Source of the DNA: an uncultured Clostridia bacterium | GTDB lineage: Bacteria > Bacillota > Clostridia > Oscillospirales > CAG-272 | Reading direction: 5' to 3' | Length of the DNA: 16,616 nt | Assembly: GCA_937895775.1 (NCBI GenBank) | Contig: CALBLD010000205.1 | Coordinates: 1-16,616, forward strand | Shown here: positions 1 through 8,249 of the stretch, piece after piece | How the letters are laid out: every line of letters starts with the position of its first letter | Position numbering within the stretch: the stretch's first letter is position 1 | The notes under the pieces: generated by a model | Seen by the model: the letters and a program-made list of their open reading frames with translations, nothing else | What the model was told of the DNA's origin: nothing | Databases searched by the model: none | Made by a program: the position numbers and the translations under genes

Positions 1-767
1 TAATGAGAGCAGTGAGAGAATCGGGCGTGACGCTGATGCCTGTCGATTCCGAACATTGCGCAATATTCGAATGTCTGATGTCGGGACGGCACGAGGAGGT
101 CAGCCGCATCATTCTGACCGCGTCCGGCGGTCCCTTTTACGGAAAAAAGCGGGAGGAACTGAAATCGGTAACCCCCGAGCAGGCACTACGTCACCCGACA
201 TGGAATATGGGTGCGAAGATCACGATAGACAGTGCCACAATGATGAATAAATGTTTCGAGATGATTGAGGCGGCGTATCTGTTTGATCTGCCGATAAACA
301 GGATTGAGCCTGTGATACACCGTGAGTCGATCGTACATTCGATGGTTGAATATGCGGACGGAGCGGTGATCGCACAGCTTGCGCTTCCGGATATGCGGAT
401 GTGCATACAGTATGCGCTTTCCTATCCGGACAGATTTGAGGGAGCGACCCCGAAAATGGATTTTGCAAAGCCGTTTTCGCTGACATTTGACAGACCGGAT
501 TTCGAAACCTTCGGAACCTTGTCGCTCGCGGAATATGTAATGAGAGAAGGCGGCGTTCTGCCTGCGGTACTGAACGGGGTAAATGATGAGGCGGTAAAAC
601 TTTTTCTTGACCGTAAAATAGGATTTCTTGACATCGGCGATCTCGCATACCGGATTGTTCACACATACGAAAACAGGGCAGTTAAAAGCGTGGAGGATGT
701 TGTCGGGGCGGAAAAGGATGCTGCGGCACTCGTAAGAGAAATTGTCGGAATAAAAAGTGATTGTTGA
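1..767 (+). CDS. dxr: 1-deoxy-D-xylulose 5-phosphate reductoisomerase (C-terminal part, cut by window start)
   Basis: This enzyme makes 2-C-methyl-D-erythritol 4-phosphate from 1-deoxyxylulose 5-phosphate with NADPH, the committed step of the MEP isoprenoid pathway, in the cytoplasm. The frame is open from the left edge (bases 1-2 finish a codon), so the NADPH-binding N-terminus is outside the window. About 254 residues are visible, against roughly 390-400 for the whole family, so some 130 are missing. Visible hallmarks are PVDSEHCAIFECL, the catalytic loop ASGGPF, TIDSATMMNK, the HRESIVHSMVEYADG segment that binds substrate and metal, and PDMRMCIQYAL. The alpha-helical C-terminal domain is complete and ends at a TGA. 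rseP follows after 58 bases and ispG after that, the usual clostridial order. The identification is secure; only the start is unknown. Confidence 0.96.
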   Translation, partial: MRAVRESGVTLMPVDSEHCAIFECLMSGRHEEVSRIILTASGGPFYGKKREELKSVTPEQALRHPTWNMGAKITIDSATMMNKCFEMIEAAYLFDLPINRIEPVIHRESIVHSMVEYADGAVIAQLALPDMRMCIQYALSYPDRFEGATPKMDFAKPFSLTFDRPDFETFGTLSLAEYVMREGGVLPAVLNGVNDEAVKLFLDRKIGFLDIGDLAYRIVHTYENRAVKSVEDVVGAEKDAAALVREIVGIKSDC

Positions 768-825
768 CCGATACTGCTGTTTGAAGATATTGTATTTTCG
801 ATTAAACTGAAAGAAGGATTTTCAT

Positions 826-1866
826 TTGTCTGTTGTATTAACCGTTGTTGTGGCAGTGCTTGTGTTCGGCGGGCTGATATTTGTGCATGAGATGGGACAT
901 TATACCGCCGCACGGATATTTGATGTTCATATTCATGAATTTGCAATCGGAATGGGTCCGAAAATTGTAAGCAGGACTTCAAAGAAAACCGGAATTGCAT
1001 ACTCACTACGCGCTCTTCCGATAGGTGGTTTTGTCATGATGGCGGGCGAGGACGAGGAAACCGATGATCCGCGCGCGCTGAACAAAAAGCCGGTCTGGCA
1101 AAGGATAATCATAACCGCCGCAGGCGGAGTTGTGAATATCGTGATAGGCTTCCTGCTGACATTCGTAATGGTGGTTACTATGGCACATCTCGGCGGAACC
1201 ACGGTTGCGTCTTTCGATGAAAATGCTACAAGCAACGCTTATCTCCGTGAAAACGACAGAATAGTCGCAATCGACGGAGTAAGAGTAAGCACACATATGG
1301 ATGTCGTCTACCAGATAAGCAGACGCGGAATCGATCCGGTCGATGTCACTGTCGTGCGCGACGGAGAAAAGATAACCGTAAAGGATGTCGTTTTCCCCCG
1401 CACAGCGGTGAACGGAATTGCGTTCGGCGATGTCGATTTCAAATTCTATCAGGTCAAAAAGACATTTCCCGAGATAATGAAGCAGTCGTTTTCCTATTGC
1501 TGTCTCTATGTGCGGCAGGTCTGGGAGGGACTGTATGATCTGATAACCGGCAGATACGGAGTCGGCGAGGTGTCGGGACCGATCGGCGTTACCGAACAGA
1601 TCGGTGCCGCCGCAAAGCAGGGCGGAACGACCTTCCTTTCGGTCGTTATACTGATAAGCGTGAACCTCGGAGTCATGAATCTGCTGCCTATCCCCGCACT
1701 TGACGGCGGAAGACTGGTTTTCCAGTTTATCGAGCTTATATTCAGAAAAAAGGTTCCGGGCGAGATCGAGGCAAAGATTCATTTTGTGGGAATTGTTATT
1801 CTGATGGGACTTATGCTTGTTGTGTCCGGAAAGGATATAGTTACGCTTTTCAGAAAAAGGCTTTAG
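826..1866 (+). CDS. rseP: RseP-type site-2 zinc metalloprotease (M50)
   Basis: This is a 346-residue membrane-embedded protease that cleaves transmembrane substrates such as anti-sigma factors or leftover signal peptides. The first membrane segment (about residues 3-22) carries the zinc and catalytic motif HEMGH at 21-25. PIGGFVMMAGE at 65-75 is the conserved membrane-reentrant region. A second hydrophobic segment spans about 94-120 and a PDZ domain about 125-190. A third hydrophobic stretch runs into NLLPIPA and LDGG (292-295), which supplies the third zinc ligand, and a last membrane helix lies near the C-terminus. The start is a TTG chosen because AGAAGGA at 812-818 sits seven bases upstream and because the next in-frame codons already form the first helix. 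It lies between dxr and ispG, probably in one operon. The substrate in this organism cannot be told from sequence. Confidence 0.95.
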   Translation: MSVVLTVVVAVLVFGGLIFVHEMGHYTAARIFDVHIHEFAIGMGPKIVSRTSKKTGIAYSLRALPIGGFVMMAGEDEETDDPRALNKKPVWQRIIITAAGGVVNIVIGFLLTFVMVVTMAHLGGTTVASFDENATSNAYLRENDRIVAIDGVRVSTHMDVVYQISRRGIDPVDVTVVRDGEKITVKDVVFPRTAVNGIAFGDVDFKFYQVKKTFPEIMKQSFSYCCLYVRQVWEGLYDLITGRYGVGEVSGPIGVTEQIGAAAKQGGTTFLSVVILISVNLGVMNLLPIPALDGGRLVFQFIELIFRKKVPGEIEAKIHFVGIVILMGLMLVVSGKDIVTLFRKRL

Positions 1867-1870
1867 ACTT

Positions 1871-1890
1871 TGCCCGTGATTTTGCGGGCA
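1871..1890 (+). other. Short perfect inverted repeat in the rseP-ispG gap
   Basis: TGCCCG at 1871-1876 and CGGGCA at 1885-1890 form a 6-bp stem with an 8-base loop in the 38-base gap. No T-run follows, so it is not a standard terminator. It could be an mRNA processing or stability structure that leaves the ispG ribosome site (GGTGAT near 1894) free. The role is inferred only. Confidence 0.35.
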
Positions 1891-1904
1891 ATCGGTGATG
1901 GCAG

Positions 1905-2978
1905 ATGGATTATAACGAAATAAGACGTAAGACGAAAAAAATATCGGTCGGAGATGTTGCCGTCGGGGGAGACGCACCGGTGAGCGTTCAGTCAATGACA
2001 AATACCGCCTCGTCCGATTTTGATGCAACTTATGCGCAGATGAAAGCACTTTGTGGCGTCGGATGTGACATAGTGCGCATGACTGTTCCGGATGAAAACG
2101 CAGTGCGGACGCTCGCAAGACTAAAGGAGTCGGATATAGATATTCCGATCGTTGCGGATATACATTTTGACTATAAGCTGGCAATCGCATCTGCCGATGC
2201 GGGAGCCGACAAGATACGAATAAATCCCGGCAATATCGGAGATGATAGCAGGATAAAGGCGGTAGCCGATAAGTGCAGACAGAAAAATATCCCGATAAGG
2301 CTCGGGATAAACTCGGGTTCGCTTGATAAACGCCTGCTCGCAAAACACGGCGCGCCTACCGCCGAGGCACTTGCCGAATCGGCGATCGACAATATCCGCG
2401 CGCTTGAAAAATTTGATTTTGATAATATAATCGTTGCGATAAAATCTTCCGATGTTTTCAGAATGACAAATGCAACCCGGATTGTCGCCGGGATGTGCGA
2501 CTATCCGATTCATGTGGGTGTGACCGAGGCGGGTACGGACAGAACGGGAACCCTGAAATCGGCTGTCGGTATAGGTTCGCTGCTGATGTCGGGAATAGGC
2601 GATACATTGCGTGTGTCGCTGACGGCGGATCCGGTTCTTGAGGTCATACGCGGAAGAGAAATTTTACACGCGCTCGGTATGGATGCGAAACGGAAGGTGT
2701 ACCTTGTTTCCTGCCCGACCTGCGGCAGAACCAAGGTCGATCTGATCAGACTGGTAAACGATTTTGAAAAGAGAATGGATATGCTTGCCCCGTCCCGTCC
2801 GATAAAGGTTGCAATTATGGGTTGCGCCGTGAACGGTCCGGGAGAAGCATCGGATGCCGATATCGGTATTGCGGGTGGAAACGGTGAGTTTCTGCTCTTC
2901 AAAGAGGGAAAAACAGTCTGCAAACTTGCGGAAAACAGCGCAATCGACAGACTTGTCGAGGAAATAAACAAACTCTGA
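1905..2978 (+). CDS. ispG: 4-hydroxy-3-methylbut-2-en-1-yl diphosphate synthase (IspG/GcpE)
   Basis: IspG reductively opens 2-C-methylerythritol 2,4-cyclodiphosphate to HMBPP, the penultimate MEP step, using a [4Fe-4S] cluster and reduced flavodoxin or ferredoxin. The 357-residue length matches the compact bacterial form. The N-terminal TIM-barrel part holds VQSMTNT (28-34), DIHFDY (85-90) and INPGNIG (106-112). The C-terminal reductase-like part holds the cluster ligands Cys270 and Cys273 (SCPTCGRT), Cys307 (GCAVNGPGE) and the fourth ligand Glu314. The ATG at 1905 follows a weak GGTGAT; an ATG at 1898 hits a stop within six codons and is excluded. With dxr three genes upstream this makes an isoprenoid gene pair on one transcript. 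No key residue is missing. Confidence 0.97.
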   Translation: MDYNEIRRKTKKISVGDVAVGGDAPVSVQSMTNTASSDFDATYAQMKALCGVGCDIVRMTVPDENAVRTLARLKESDIDIPIVADIHFDYKLAIASADAGADKIRINPGNIGDDSRIKAVADKCRQKNIPIRLGINSGSLDKRLLAKHGAPTAEALAESAIDNIRALEKFDFDNIIVAIKSSDVFRMTNATRIVAGMCDYPIHVGVTEAGTDRTGTLKSAVGIGSLLMSGIGDTLRVSLTADPVLEVIRGREILHALGMDAKRKVYLVSCPTCGRTKVDLIRLVNDFEKRMDMLAPSRPIKVAIMGCAVNGPGEASDADIGIAGGNGEFLLFKEGKTVCKLAENSAIDRLVEEINKL

Positions 2979-3108
2979 CAGGGCAGACGCCCTGCGGCGT
3001 GATTTTTGAGTTAAAAGTCTTTTATACAGACATGCTGACGGTAAGAAGGAAAAATTACCGTCAAAGGAAAGGGAAGCCCGATACTTTGAGTCGGGCGGAA
3101 ACAAAAAT
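2979..3108 (+). promoter_or_regulatory. Hairpin-rich leader between ispG and polC
   Basis: This 130-base gap holds three inverted repeats. First, CAGGGC 2979-2984 pairs with GCCCTG 2989-2994; an alternative, mutually exclusive stem ACGCC 2987-2991 with GGCGT 2996-3000 is followed by GATTTTT and could be a weak terminator for ispG. Second, TGACGGTAA 3036-3044 pairs perfectly with TTACCGTCA 3055-3063 around a purine loop containing GAAGGA. Third, GCCCGA 3076-3081 pairs with TCGGGC 3091-3096, directly upstream of the polC ribosome site. I found no convincing sigma-A promoter here. The arrangement suggests attenuation or translational tuning of polC, which is inference. Confidence 0.45.
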
Positions 3109-6100
3109 ATGGAAAAGAACTTTTTTGAAAAATTCAGCAAATACGATCCGGATGAAAAAGCCCGCAAAATACTTGCGGGCATTTCGCGTTATACGGTAAA
3201 AGCGGACAGGGAACACAGAATGATCGAGATCGGCGTCGATCTTGAAAATCCGGTGAAAAAAGCCGATCTTTATCGGATAGAGGACGCAATCGCGGCGGCG
3301 TATGATCTCCGTTCGGTGCGTATATTGCCGCACTATCCTGCCGACAGCTTTTATTTCGATTATGTTCACGAGATAATTACCGAGGCGCACAGGATAGGCT
3401 ATGTCACAAGCGGATTTTTCGGTAATTACAGTCTGACAGAGGATGACGGCACTATAAAAATAGCGATCGATTTTTCGGCGGGCGGTGTCGGACTTGTCTG
3501 TAAGGCGGGAACTCCAGAACTGATGTCCGGAATAATCGAGGCGGAGTTCGGCATAAAAAAGGATGTCAGGATAGTTGAATCGGGAAGATTCGATGACCGC
3601 AGACAGCGATTTGCGCAGAGCAGAAAGCAGGAGCTTGAGGTAATGCGTGCCGAAGCCGAGGCTCAGGCAAGGGAAGCGGCAAGGCAGAGAGCCTTGCAGG
3701 AGGAAGCCGAGCAGAAAAAGGCGGAAGAGAGTTCGTATGAGCGGGTCAACAGCCTTTATACCACTCCCGGTGTATTTGAAATGCGGGAGGACGGTACCTG
3801 CAAGAGCGGATATATGATATTCGATCTGAATAATCCGGAGTACATATACGGTGAGCCGTTTGAGCTTGCCCCGATTTCGATACGCAGTGCTCTTGATATG
3901 AGCGGGCAGAAAAAGGTCGCCGTACTCGGCAGGGTCAATCAGTATGAGTCCAAGTTGTCGCGGAGCGGCGAAAAACTGATGATGACTGTCGGGATCACCG
4001 ACAATGATTCTTCGGTAAATATGAAGCTTTCACTTCCGGTCGATGAAGGAAATGCTCTTGAAAAAATAATAAAGAAATCCGGTCGGACGATAAAACGCGG
4101 AATATCCGACGCCGTAACCGTGTACAGCCTGTGGGTCTGCGCATACGGAAGCATAAAACCCGACAAATTTGACGAAGAAAATGTGCTGAACGTATCGTCA
4201 ATCGCAAAGGTAACGCCGGTGCCTCGCACGGATAACGCACCCGAAAAGCGTGTCGAGCTTCATATGCATACCAACCTGTCAACCATGGATGCACTGACAT
4301 TTCCCGAATTTGCGGTCGAAACCGCAGAATCGTGGGGATGGGATTCGCTCGCCGTGACCGATCACGGGAACGTGCAGGCATTTCCGATTCTTAAGGACTG
4401 TACTGCCAAAAAGGATATAAAAATACTTTACGGCATGGAGGCATATTACGTTGACGATACCGCAAGGGCGGTCTACGGCGACTGTGATCTCAGATTTGCC
4501 GATGATGAATTCTGCGTTTTCGATATAGAGACGACGGGTCTGTCCGTCCTGACATGTAAGATCACCGAGATCGGTGCAGTACGTGTAAAGGGTGGTAAGG
4601 TCATCGCCCGCTTCAATACTTTTGTCGATCCGGAGATGCATATCCCCGAAAATATCACCGAGCTTACCGGAATCACAGACGAGATGGTCGCCGGAGCGCC
4701 GTCACAGCTCAGCGCAGTGCAGAGCTTTCTCGAATTTGCGGGGGACAGACTGCTGATCGCGCATAATGCGGGCTTTGATATTTCATTTATACGAAAGGTA
4801 TGCGAGGATAACAAGATCGTATTTCCGAACCCGTATCTCGATACGGTTGCCCTCTCCAGATATCTTTCGCCCGAGCTGAAGAAGCACAAGCTTGACAGTC
4901 TTGCCGAATATTACGGTCTCGGCGATTTCAATCATCACAGAGCCTGTGACGATGCCGAGATGCTTGCAATGATCTTTTTCAAGATGAGCGGTAAACTGCT
5001 CAGTGAGGGTGTCGCAACTGTTTCCGAGATGAATACTGTCATGGCGGATAAGGCTGACCCGCTCAAGCTGCGTACCTATCACATGATAATTATCGCAAAA
5101 AATCTTATCGGGCTGAAAAATCTTTATAAGCTGATATCGAAAAGCTATCTGAACTATTTCAGAAGATTTCCCCGTATTCCGAGATCTCTGCTGAATGAGT
5201 ACAGGGACGGTCTGATAATCGGCTCCGCCTGCGAGGCGGGTGAGCTTTTCCGCGCGATTCTCGACAATAAGCCGGAGGCGGATATCGAAAGGATTGCATC
5301 CTTCTATGATTATCTTGAAATTCAACCGATCTGCAATAACCGCTTTCTGATAAGAAACGGCAGTGTCGCCGACGAAGAGGGACTGCGCGATCTCAACCGC
5401 AGGATAGTTGCGCTCGGCGAGAAACTCAATATCCCGGTGTGTGCCACGACCGACAGTCATTTTCTGAACAAAGAGGACGAGATATACCGCAAAATACTGC
5501 TTAAAGGGCAGAAGTATGCCGACGGCGATCAGGATGTCGGACTTTATCTGCGCACGACCGACGAAATGCTTGAAGAGTTTTCGTATCTCGGCAAGGAAAA
5601 AGCATATGAGGTTGTCGTAACCAATACAAGGGCTGTTGCCGCCGAATGTGAAAAGATACTTCCGATCCCGGACGGGGCGTTCACTCCGAAAATCGAGGGC
5701 GCGGAAGATGAGCTTCAGCAGATGTGCCGCGAAAGGGCGATGGATTGGTACGGCTTCAACGGTGAGGTTCCCGAGATCGTGACCGCAAGGCTTGACAGGG
5801 AATTAAGCTCTATCATAAAGAACGGCTTTGCCGTGCTTTATCTGATAGCGCAGAAGCTTGTCGGCTATTCGGAGTCGCAGGGCTATCTCGTCGGATCGAG
5901 AGGCTCGGTCGGATCGTCCTTTGTCGCAACAATGGCGGGTATATCCGAGGTCAACCCGCTTCCGCCGCATTATCGTTGCCCGAAATGCAGATTCAGCGAA
6001 TTCATAACCGACGGCTCGGTCGGATCGGGGTTTGACCTTCCCGAGAAAAACTGCCCTCACTGCGGAACGCGGATGATACCCGACGGACATGATATTCCGT

Positions 6101-7698
6101 TTGAGACCTTCCTCGGATTTTACGGGGATAAATCACCCGATATAGACCTGAACTTCTCGGGCGAGGTGCAGGGACGCGTGCATAAGTATACCGAAGAACT
6201 TTTCGGACATGAAAACGTCTTCAGAGCGGGAACGCTCGGTACTCTTGCGTCAAAGACCGCATACGGGTATGTCATGAAATATCTTGACGAAAAGGGAGTA
6301 TCGGTCAACAAAGCCGAGATCAACCGCCTCGTGAACGGCTGCGTCGGTGTAAAGCGCACCACGGGACAGCATCCCGGAGGAATCGTGGTAATCCCGAGGG
6401 AGTATGACGTTACCGATTTTACACCGGTACAGCATCCTGCCGACGACCCGAATTCGGATATAATTACAACTCACTTCGCTTTTGCGTATATGCATGATAC
6501 CATTCTGAAACTTGACGAGTTGGGTCATGATATGCCGACCAAATATAAGTGGCTCGAAAAGTACACCGGACTTTCGGTAATGGACGTTCCGATGAATGAC
6601 CCGCAGGTCTATGAGCTGTTCCTGTCGCTGAAACCGCTCGGAATAAAGGAAGGCGATATTGATTGCAACGTGGGTACATGGGCGCTTCCCGAATTCGGAA
6701 CAAGATTCGTCCAGAAGATGCTTGAAGAAGCAAAGCCGAAAACTTTTTCCGACCTTTTGCAGATATCCGGACTGTCTCACGGAACCGATGTCTGGACAGG
6801 CAATGCACAGGATCTCATACGTGACGGAATATGCACGATATCCGAGGTCGTCGGAACACGTGACTCCATAATGCTGACGCTTATACGCTACGGGGTTGAA
6901 AATTCTCATGCCTTTAAGATAATGGAGAGCGTGAGAAAGGGAAAGGGACTGACCCCCGAATGGGAGCAGGAAATGCGGGACGCAAATGTACCCGACTGGT
7001 ATATCGGCTCGTGTAAAAAGATAAAGTACATGTTCCCGAAGGCGCATGCCGCCGCATATAATATGTCGGCAATACGTCTCGGATGGTTCAAGGTGCATCG
7101 TCCGCTTGAATTTTATGCGGCGTTCTTTACCGTCGCTCCGTCCGGCTTCGATTCGTCGATAGTAATAAAGGGCAGATCGGCAGTCAAAGCGGAGATGCAG
7201 GCGATAAACGAGCGTGCAAAGAACAAGACAAGCACACCCAAGGACGGAGATTCCATGACATATCTGCAGATTGTCGATGAAAGCATGGCACGCAGTATAG
7301 GCTACCTGCCCGTGGATATTTACAGATCGGGTTCGCGTGAATTTCTGCCTGAGGATAAGGTGAATAAAAAGATACGTGTTCCGCTGAACTCTCTGCCCGG
7401 ACTCGGCGATACGGTTGCCGACAAGATCGTGCAGGTACGTGAGGAGGGAGAATTTCTTTCGCGCGAGGATCTGCGCCTGCGTGCGGGAATTTCAAAGGCG
7501 GTTATGCAGATCCTTGAGGATGCGGGCGTTCTTGCCGGGCTTAATGATACAAATCAGATGTCCCTTTTCGGAGCATCGCATAATAAACATCAGGCGGATG
7601 AAAAGCCGGGAGACACTCTTCCCGTGAACACGCAGACTTTTGCACAGAACAGCGAGGAGGAGACGTTTTCGGGCGGAGATCAGCTTTCCCTTTTCTGA
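3109..7698 (+). CDS. polC: DNA polymerase III alpha subunit, PolC type
   Basis: PolC is the main replicative DNA polymerase of low-GC Gram-positives, with built-in 3'-5' proofreading. The 1529 residues are somewhat longer than the usual 1430-1470. Order: N-terminal domains; a charged, probably coiled-coil stretch at about 170-210; an OB-fold near 270-345; PHP start HMHT 385-388 and TDHGN 417-421; inserted DEDDh exonuclease with D472, E474, D557, H610, D615; the rest of PHP; the palm, where PDIDLNFSG carries D1011 and D1013; a zinc-type cluster C957, C960, C982, C985; helix-hairpin-helix near LPGLGD; and a tail. The tail has two beta-clamp motifs, QMSLF 1483-1487 and QLSLF 1525-1529 at the very end. 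The ATG at 3109 has a modest GGCGGA site nine bases upstream. It lies in the ispG block and is followed after 25 bases by a small gene. Confidence 0.98.
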   Translation: MEKNFFEKFSKYDPDEKARKILAGISRYTVKADREHRMIEIGVDLENPVKKADLYRIEDAIAAAYDLRSVRILPHYPADSFYFDYVHEIITEAHRIGYVTSGFFGNYSLTEDDGTIKIAIDFSAGGVGLVCKAGTPELMSGIIEAEFGIKKDVRIVESGRFDDRRQRFAQSRKQELEVMRAEAEAQAREAARQRALQEEAEQKKAEESSYERVNSLYTTPGVFEMREDGTCKSGYMIFDLNNPEYIYGEPFELAPISIRSALDMSGQKKVAVLGRVNQYESKLSRSGEKLMMTVGITDNDSSVNMKLSLPVDEGNALEKIIKKSGRTIKRGISDAVTVYSLWVCAYGSIKPDKFDEENVLNVSSIAKVTPVPRTDNAPEKRVELHMHTNLSTMDALTFPEFAVETAESWGWDSLAVTDHGNVQAFPILKDCTAKKDIKILYGMEAYYVDDTARAVYGDCDLRFADDEFCVFDIETTGLSVLTCKITEIGAVRVKGGKVIARFNTFVDPEMHIPENITELTGITDEMVAGAPSQLSAVQSFLEFAGDRLLIAHNAGFDISFIRKVCEDNKIVFPNPYLDTVALSRYLSPELKKHKLDSLAEYYGLGDFNHHRACDDAEMLAMIFFKMSGKLLSEGVATVSEMNTVMADKADPLKLRTYHMIIIAKNLIGLKNLYKLISKSYLNYFRRFPRIPRSLLNEYRDGLIIGSACEAGELFRAILDNKPEADIERIASFYDYLEIQPICNNRFLIRNGSVADEEGLRDLNRRIVALGEKLNIPVCATTDSHFLNKEDEIYRKILLKGQKYADGDQDVGLYLRTTDEMLEEFSYLGKEKAYEVVVTNTRAVAAECEKILPIPDGAFTPKIEGAEDELQQMCRERAMDWYGFNGEVPEIVTARLDRELSSIIKNGFAVLYLIAQKLVGYSESQGYLVGSRGSVGSSFVATMAGISEVNPLPPHYRCPKCRFSEFITDGSVGSGFDLPEKNCPHCGTRMIPDGHDIPFETFLGFYGDKSPDIDLNFSGEVQGRVHKYTEELFGHENVFRAGTLGTLASKTAYGYVMKYLDEKGVSVNKAEINRLVNGCVGVKRTTGQHPGGIVVIPREYDVTDFTPVQHPADDPNSDIITTHFAFAYMHDTILKLDELGHDMPTKYKWLEKYTGLSVMDVPMNDPQVYELFLSLKPLGIKEGDIDCNVGTWALPEFGTRFVQKMLEEAKPKTFSDLLQISGLSHGTDVWTGNAQDLIRDGICTISEVVGTRDSIMLTLIRYGVENSHAFKIMESVRKGKGLTPEWEQEMRDANVPDWYIGSCKKIKYMFPKAHAAAYNMSAIRLGWFKVHRPLEFYAAFFTVAPSGFDSSIVIKGRSAVKAEMQAINERAKNKTSTPKDGDSMTYLQIVDESMARSIGYLPVDIYRSGSREFLPEDKVNKKIRVPLNSLPGLGDTVADKIVQVREEGEFLSREDLRLRAGISKAVMQILEDAGVLAGLNDTNQMSLFGASHNKHQADEKPGDTLPVNTQTFAQNSEEETFSGGDQLSLF
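3160..3180 (+). other. Strong hairpin inside the first codons of polC
   Basis: GCCCGCAA at 3160-3167 and TTGCGGGC at 3173-3180 form a perfect 8-bp stem with a 5-base loop about 50 bases into the polC reading frame. It follows the leader hairpins directly and resembles a terminator stem, but only ATTTCG follows, not a U-run. It could slow early elongation or act with the leader. It may also be chance within the codons for KARKILAG. Confidence 0.4.
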
Positions 7699-7723
7699 AA
7701 TCAGTGAAAAATGAGGTGCAACC

Positions 7724-8080
7724 GTGAAAATTATCGAAAAAGACGGTTATGTCTTTTGCGTCGATACCGAAAAAAGCAGGGAATATTATAAAACGCATGC
7801 TCTCTGCGAGTGCGCATGCTGCCGCAATTATTATGCACAGATAAAAGCCGGATTCCCGAAACTCGGCGAATTTCTGGACGGATTCGGGGTCGATGTCTCA
7901 AAACCGGACGAGATAATGAGTGTCGAAACCGATGGCGGTATAGACTATATCAATGTCGATTATACCGTTTGCGGAACCGTCGAAGTAATGGGAAAATATG
8001 AGATCGATATACACGACAGTATGTTTCTGAGCATTGTAATCACCGACGGCTTTGCCTCGCCAAACGAACAGACCGGATAA
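7724..8080 (+). CDS. Small Cys-rich protein of unknown function, ended early by an in-frame TAA
   Basis: I do not recognise a function. The frame starts at GTG 7724 with GAGGTG at 7713-7718, five bases upstream, and codes 118 residues before TAA at 8078-8080. It is soluble, with no signal peptide or membrane segment. A tight cysteine group CECACC gives C28, C30, C32 and C33 next to an aromatic RNYYAQIK, which could bind metal. FPKLGEFLDGFGVDVSKPDE follows, then a beta-rich half with YINVDYTVCGTVEV and FLSIVITDGF. Beyond the stop the same frame stays open for 41 codons that read like the natural end of the protein, so the full product was probably about 160 residues. It lies 25 bases after polC and ahead of a strong terminator, as the last gene of that block. 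The remaining product may be truncated and inactive, or rescued by readthrough. Confidence 0.6.
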   Translation: MKIIEKDGYVFCVDTEKSREYYKTHALCECACCRNYYAQIKAGFPKLGEFLDGFGVDVSKPDEIMSVETDGGIDYINVDYTVCGTVEVMGKYEIDIHDSMFLSIVITDGFASPNEQTG

Positions 8081-8206
8081 TACTTTACGCTCTCGGTCAC
8101 GGGTATAAAACTTCCGTGGGTTCTCGATGAACCGCTCGCCGAGCCGATAACCGAAAAGCTTACGATGAAAATAAAAGGTTTTTTTCGGAAAATGTTCGGT
8201 AAATAG
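8081..8206 (+). pseudogene. In-frame continuation of the interrupted gene, after the TAA
   Basis: Straight after the TAA at 8078-8080, without any frame change, there are 41 sense codons (beginning YFTLSVTGIKLPWVLDEP and ending FFRKMFGK) before a TAG at 8204-8206. The composition is protein-like: a beta-strand, a Pro-Trp turn and a basic C-terminus. No start codon with a ribosome site is placed to make it a gene of its own. A single G-to-T change (GAA to TAA, giving TGEYFTL in the intact form) would explain the break. TAA is a normal stop for the two minus-strand genes nearby, so a changed genetic code is unlikely. That the tail belongs to the same protein is inferred from the continuous frame and composition. 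Confidence 0.6.
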
Positions 8207-8207
8207 A

Positions 8208-8243
8208 AAAACGGAGACGCTTTGCATGAAGCGTCTCCGTTTT
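8208..8243. terminator. Bidirectional rho-independent terminator
   Basis: AAAACGGAGACGCTT at 8208-8222 pairs perfectly with its complement at 8229-8243, a 15-bp stem with a 6-base loop. A T-rich run follows on the plus strand and TTTT on the minus strand. It separates the converging polC-side and nucleoside hydrolase-side transcripts and ends both. Confidence 0.93.
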
Positions 8244-8249
8244 ATGTTT

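Noticed and set aside
781..806. Possible promoter TTGAAG-N-TAAACT before rseP
   Set aside because: Each box matches only 4 of 6 and the spacing is 16. Co-transcription from dxr is the simpler reading.
1006..2343. A 445-codon open frame on the minus strand, opposite rseP and ispG
   Set aside because: It crosses two clear genes and their gap and has low-complexity basic/Cys/Ser composition; a shadow frame.
2999..3199. A 66-codon frame overlapping the start of polC in another frame
   Set aside because: It lies in the hairpin region with no ribosome site, and its second half is an out-of-frame reading of polC.
8078..8080. Changed genetic code reading TAA as an amino acid
   Set aside because: TAA ends the nucleoside hydrolase-like and acetyltransferase genes normally, so a general reassignment is not supported.
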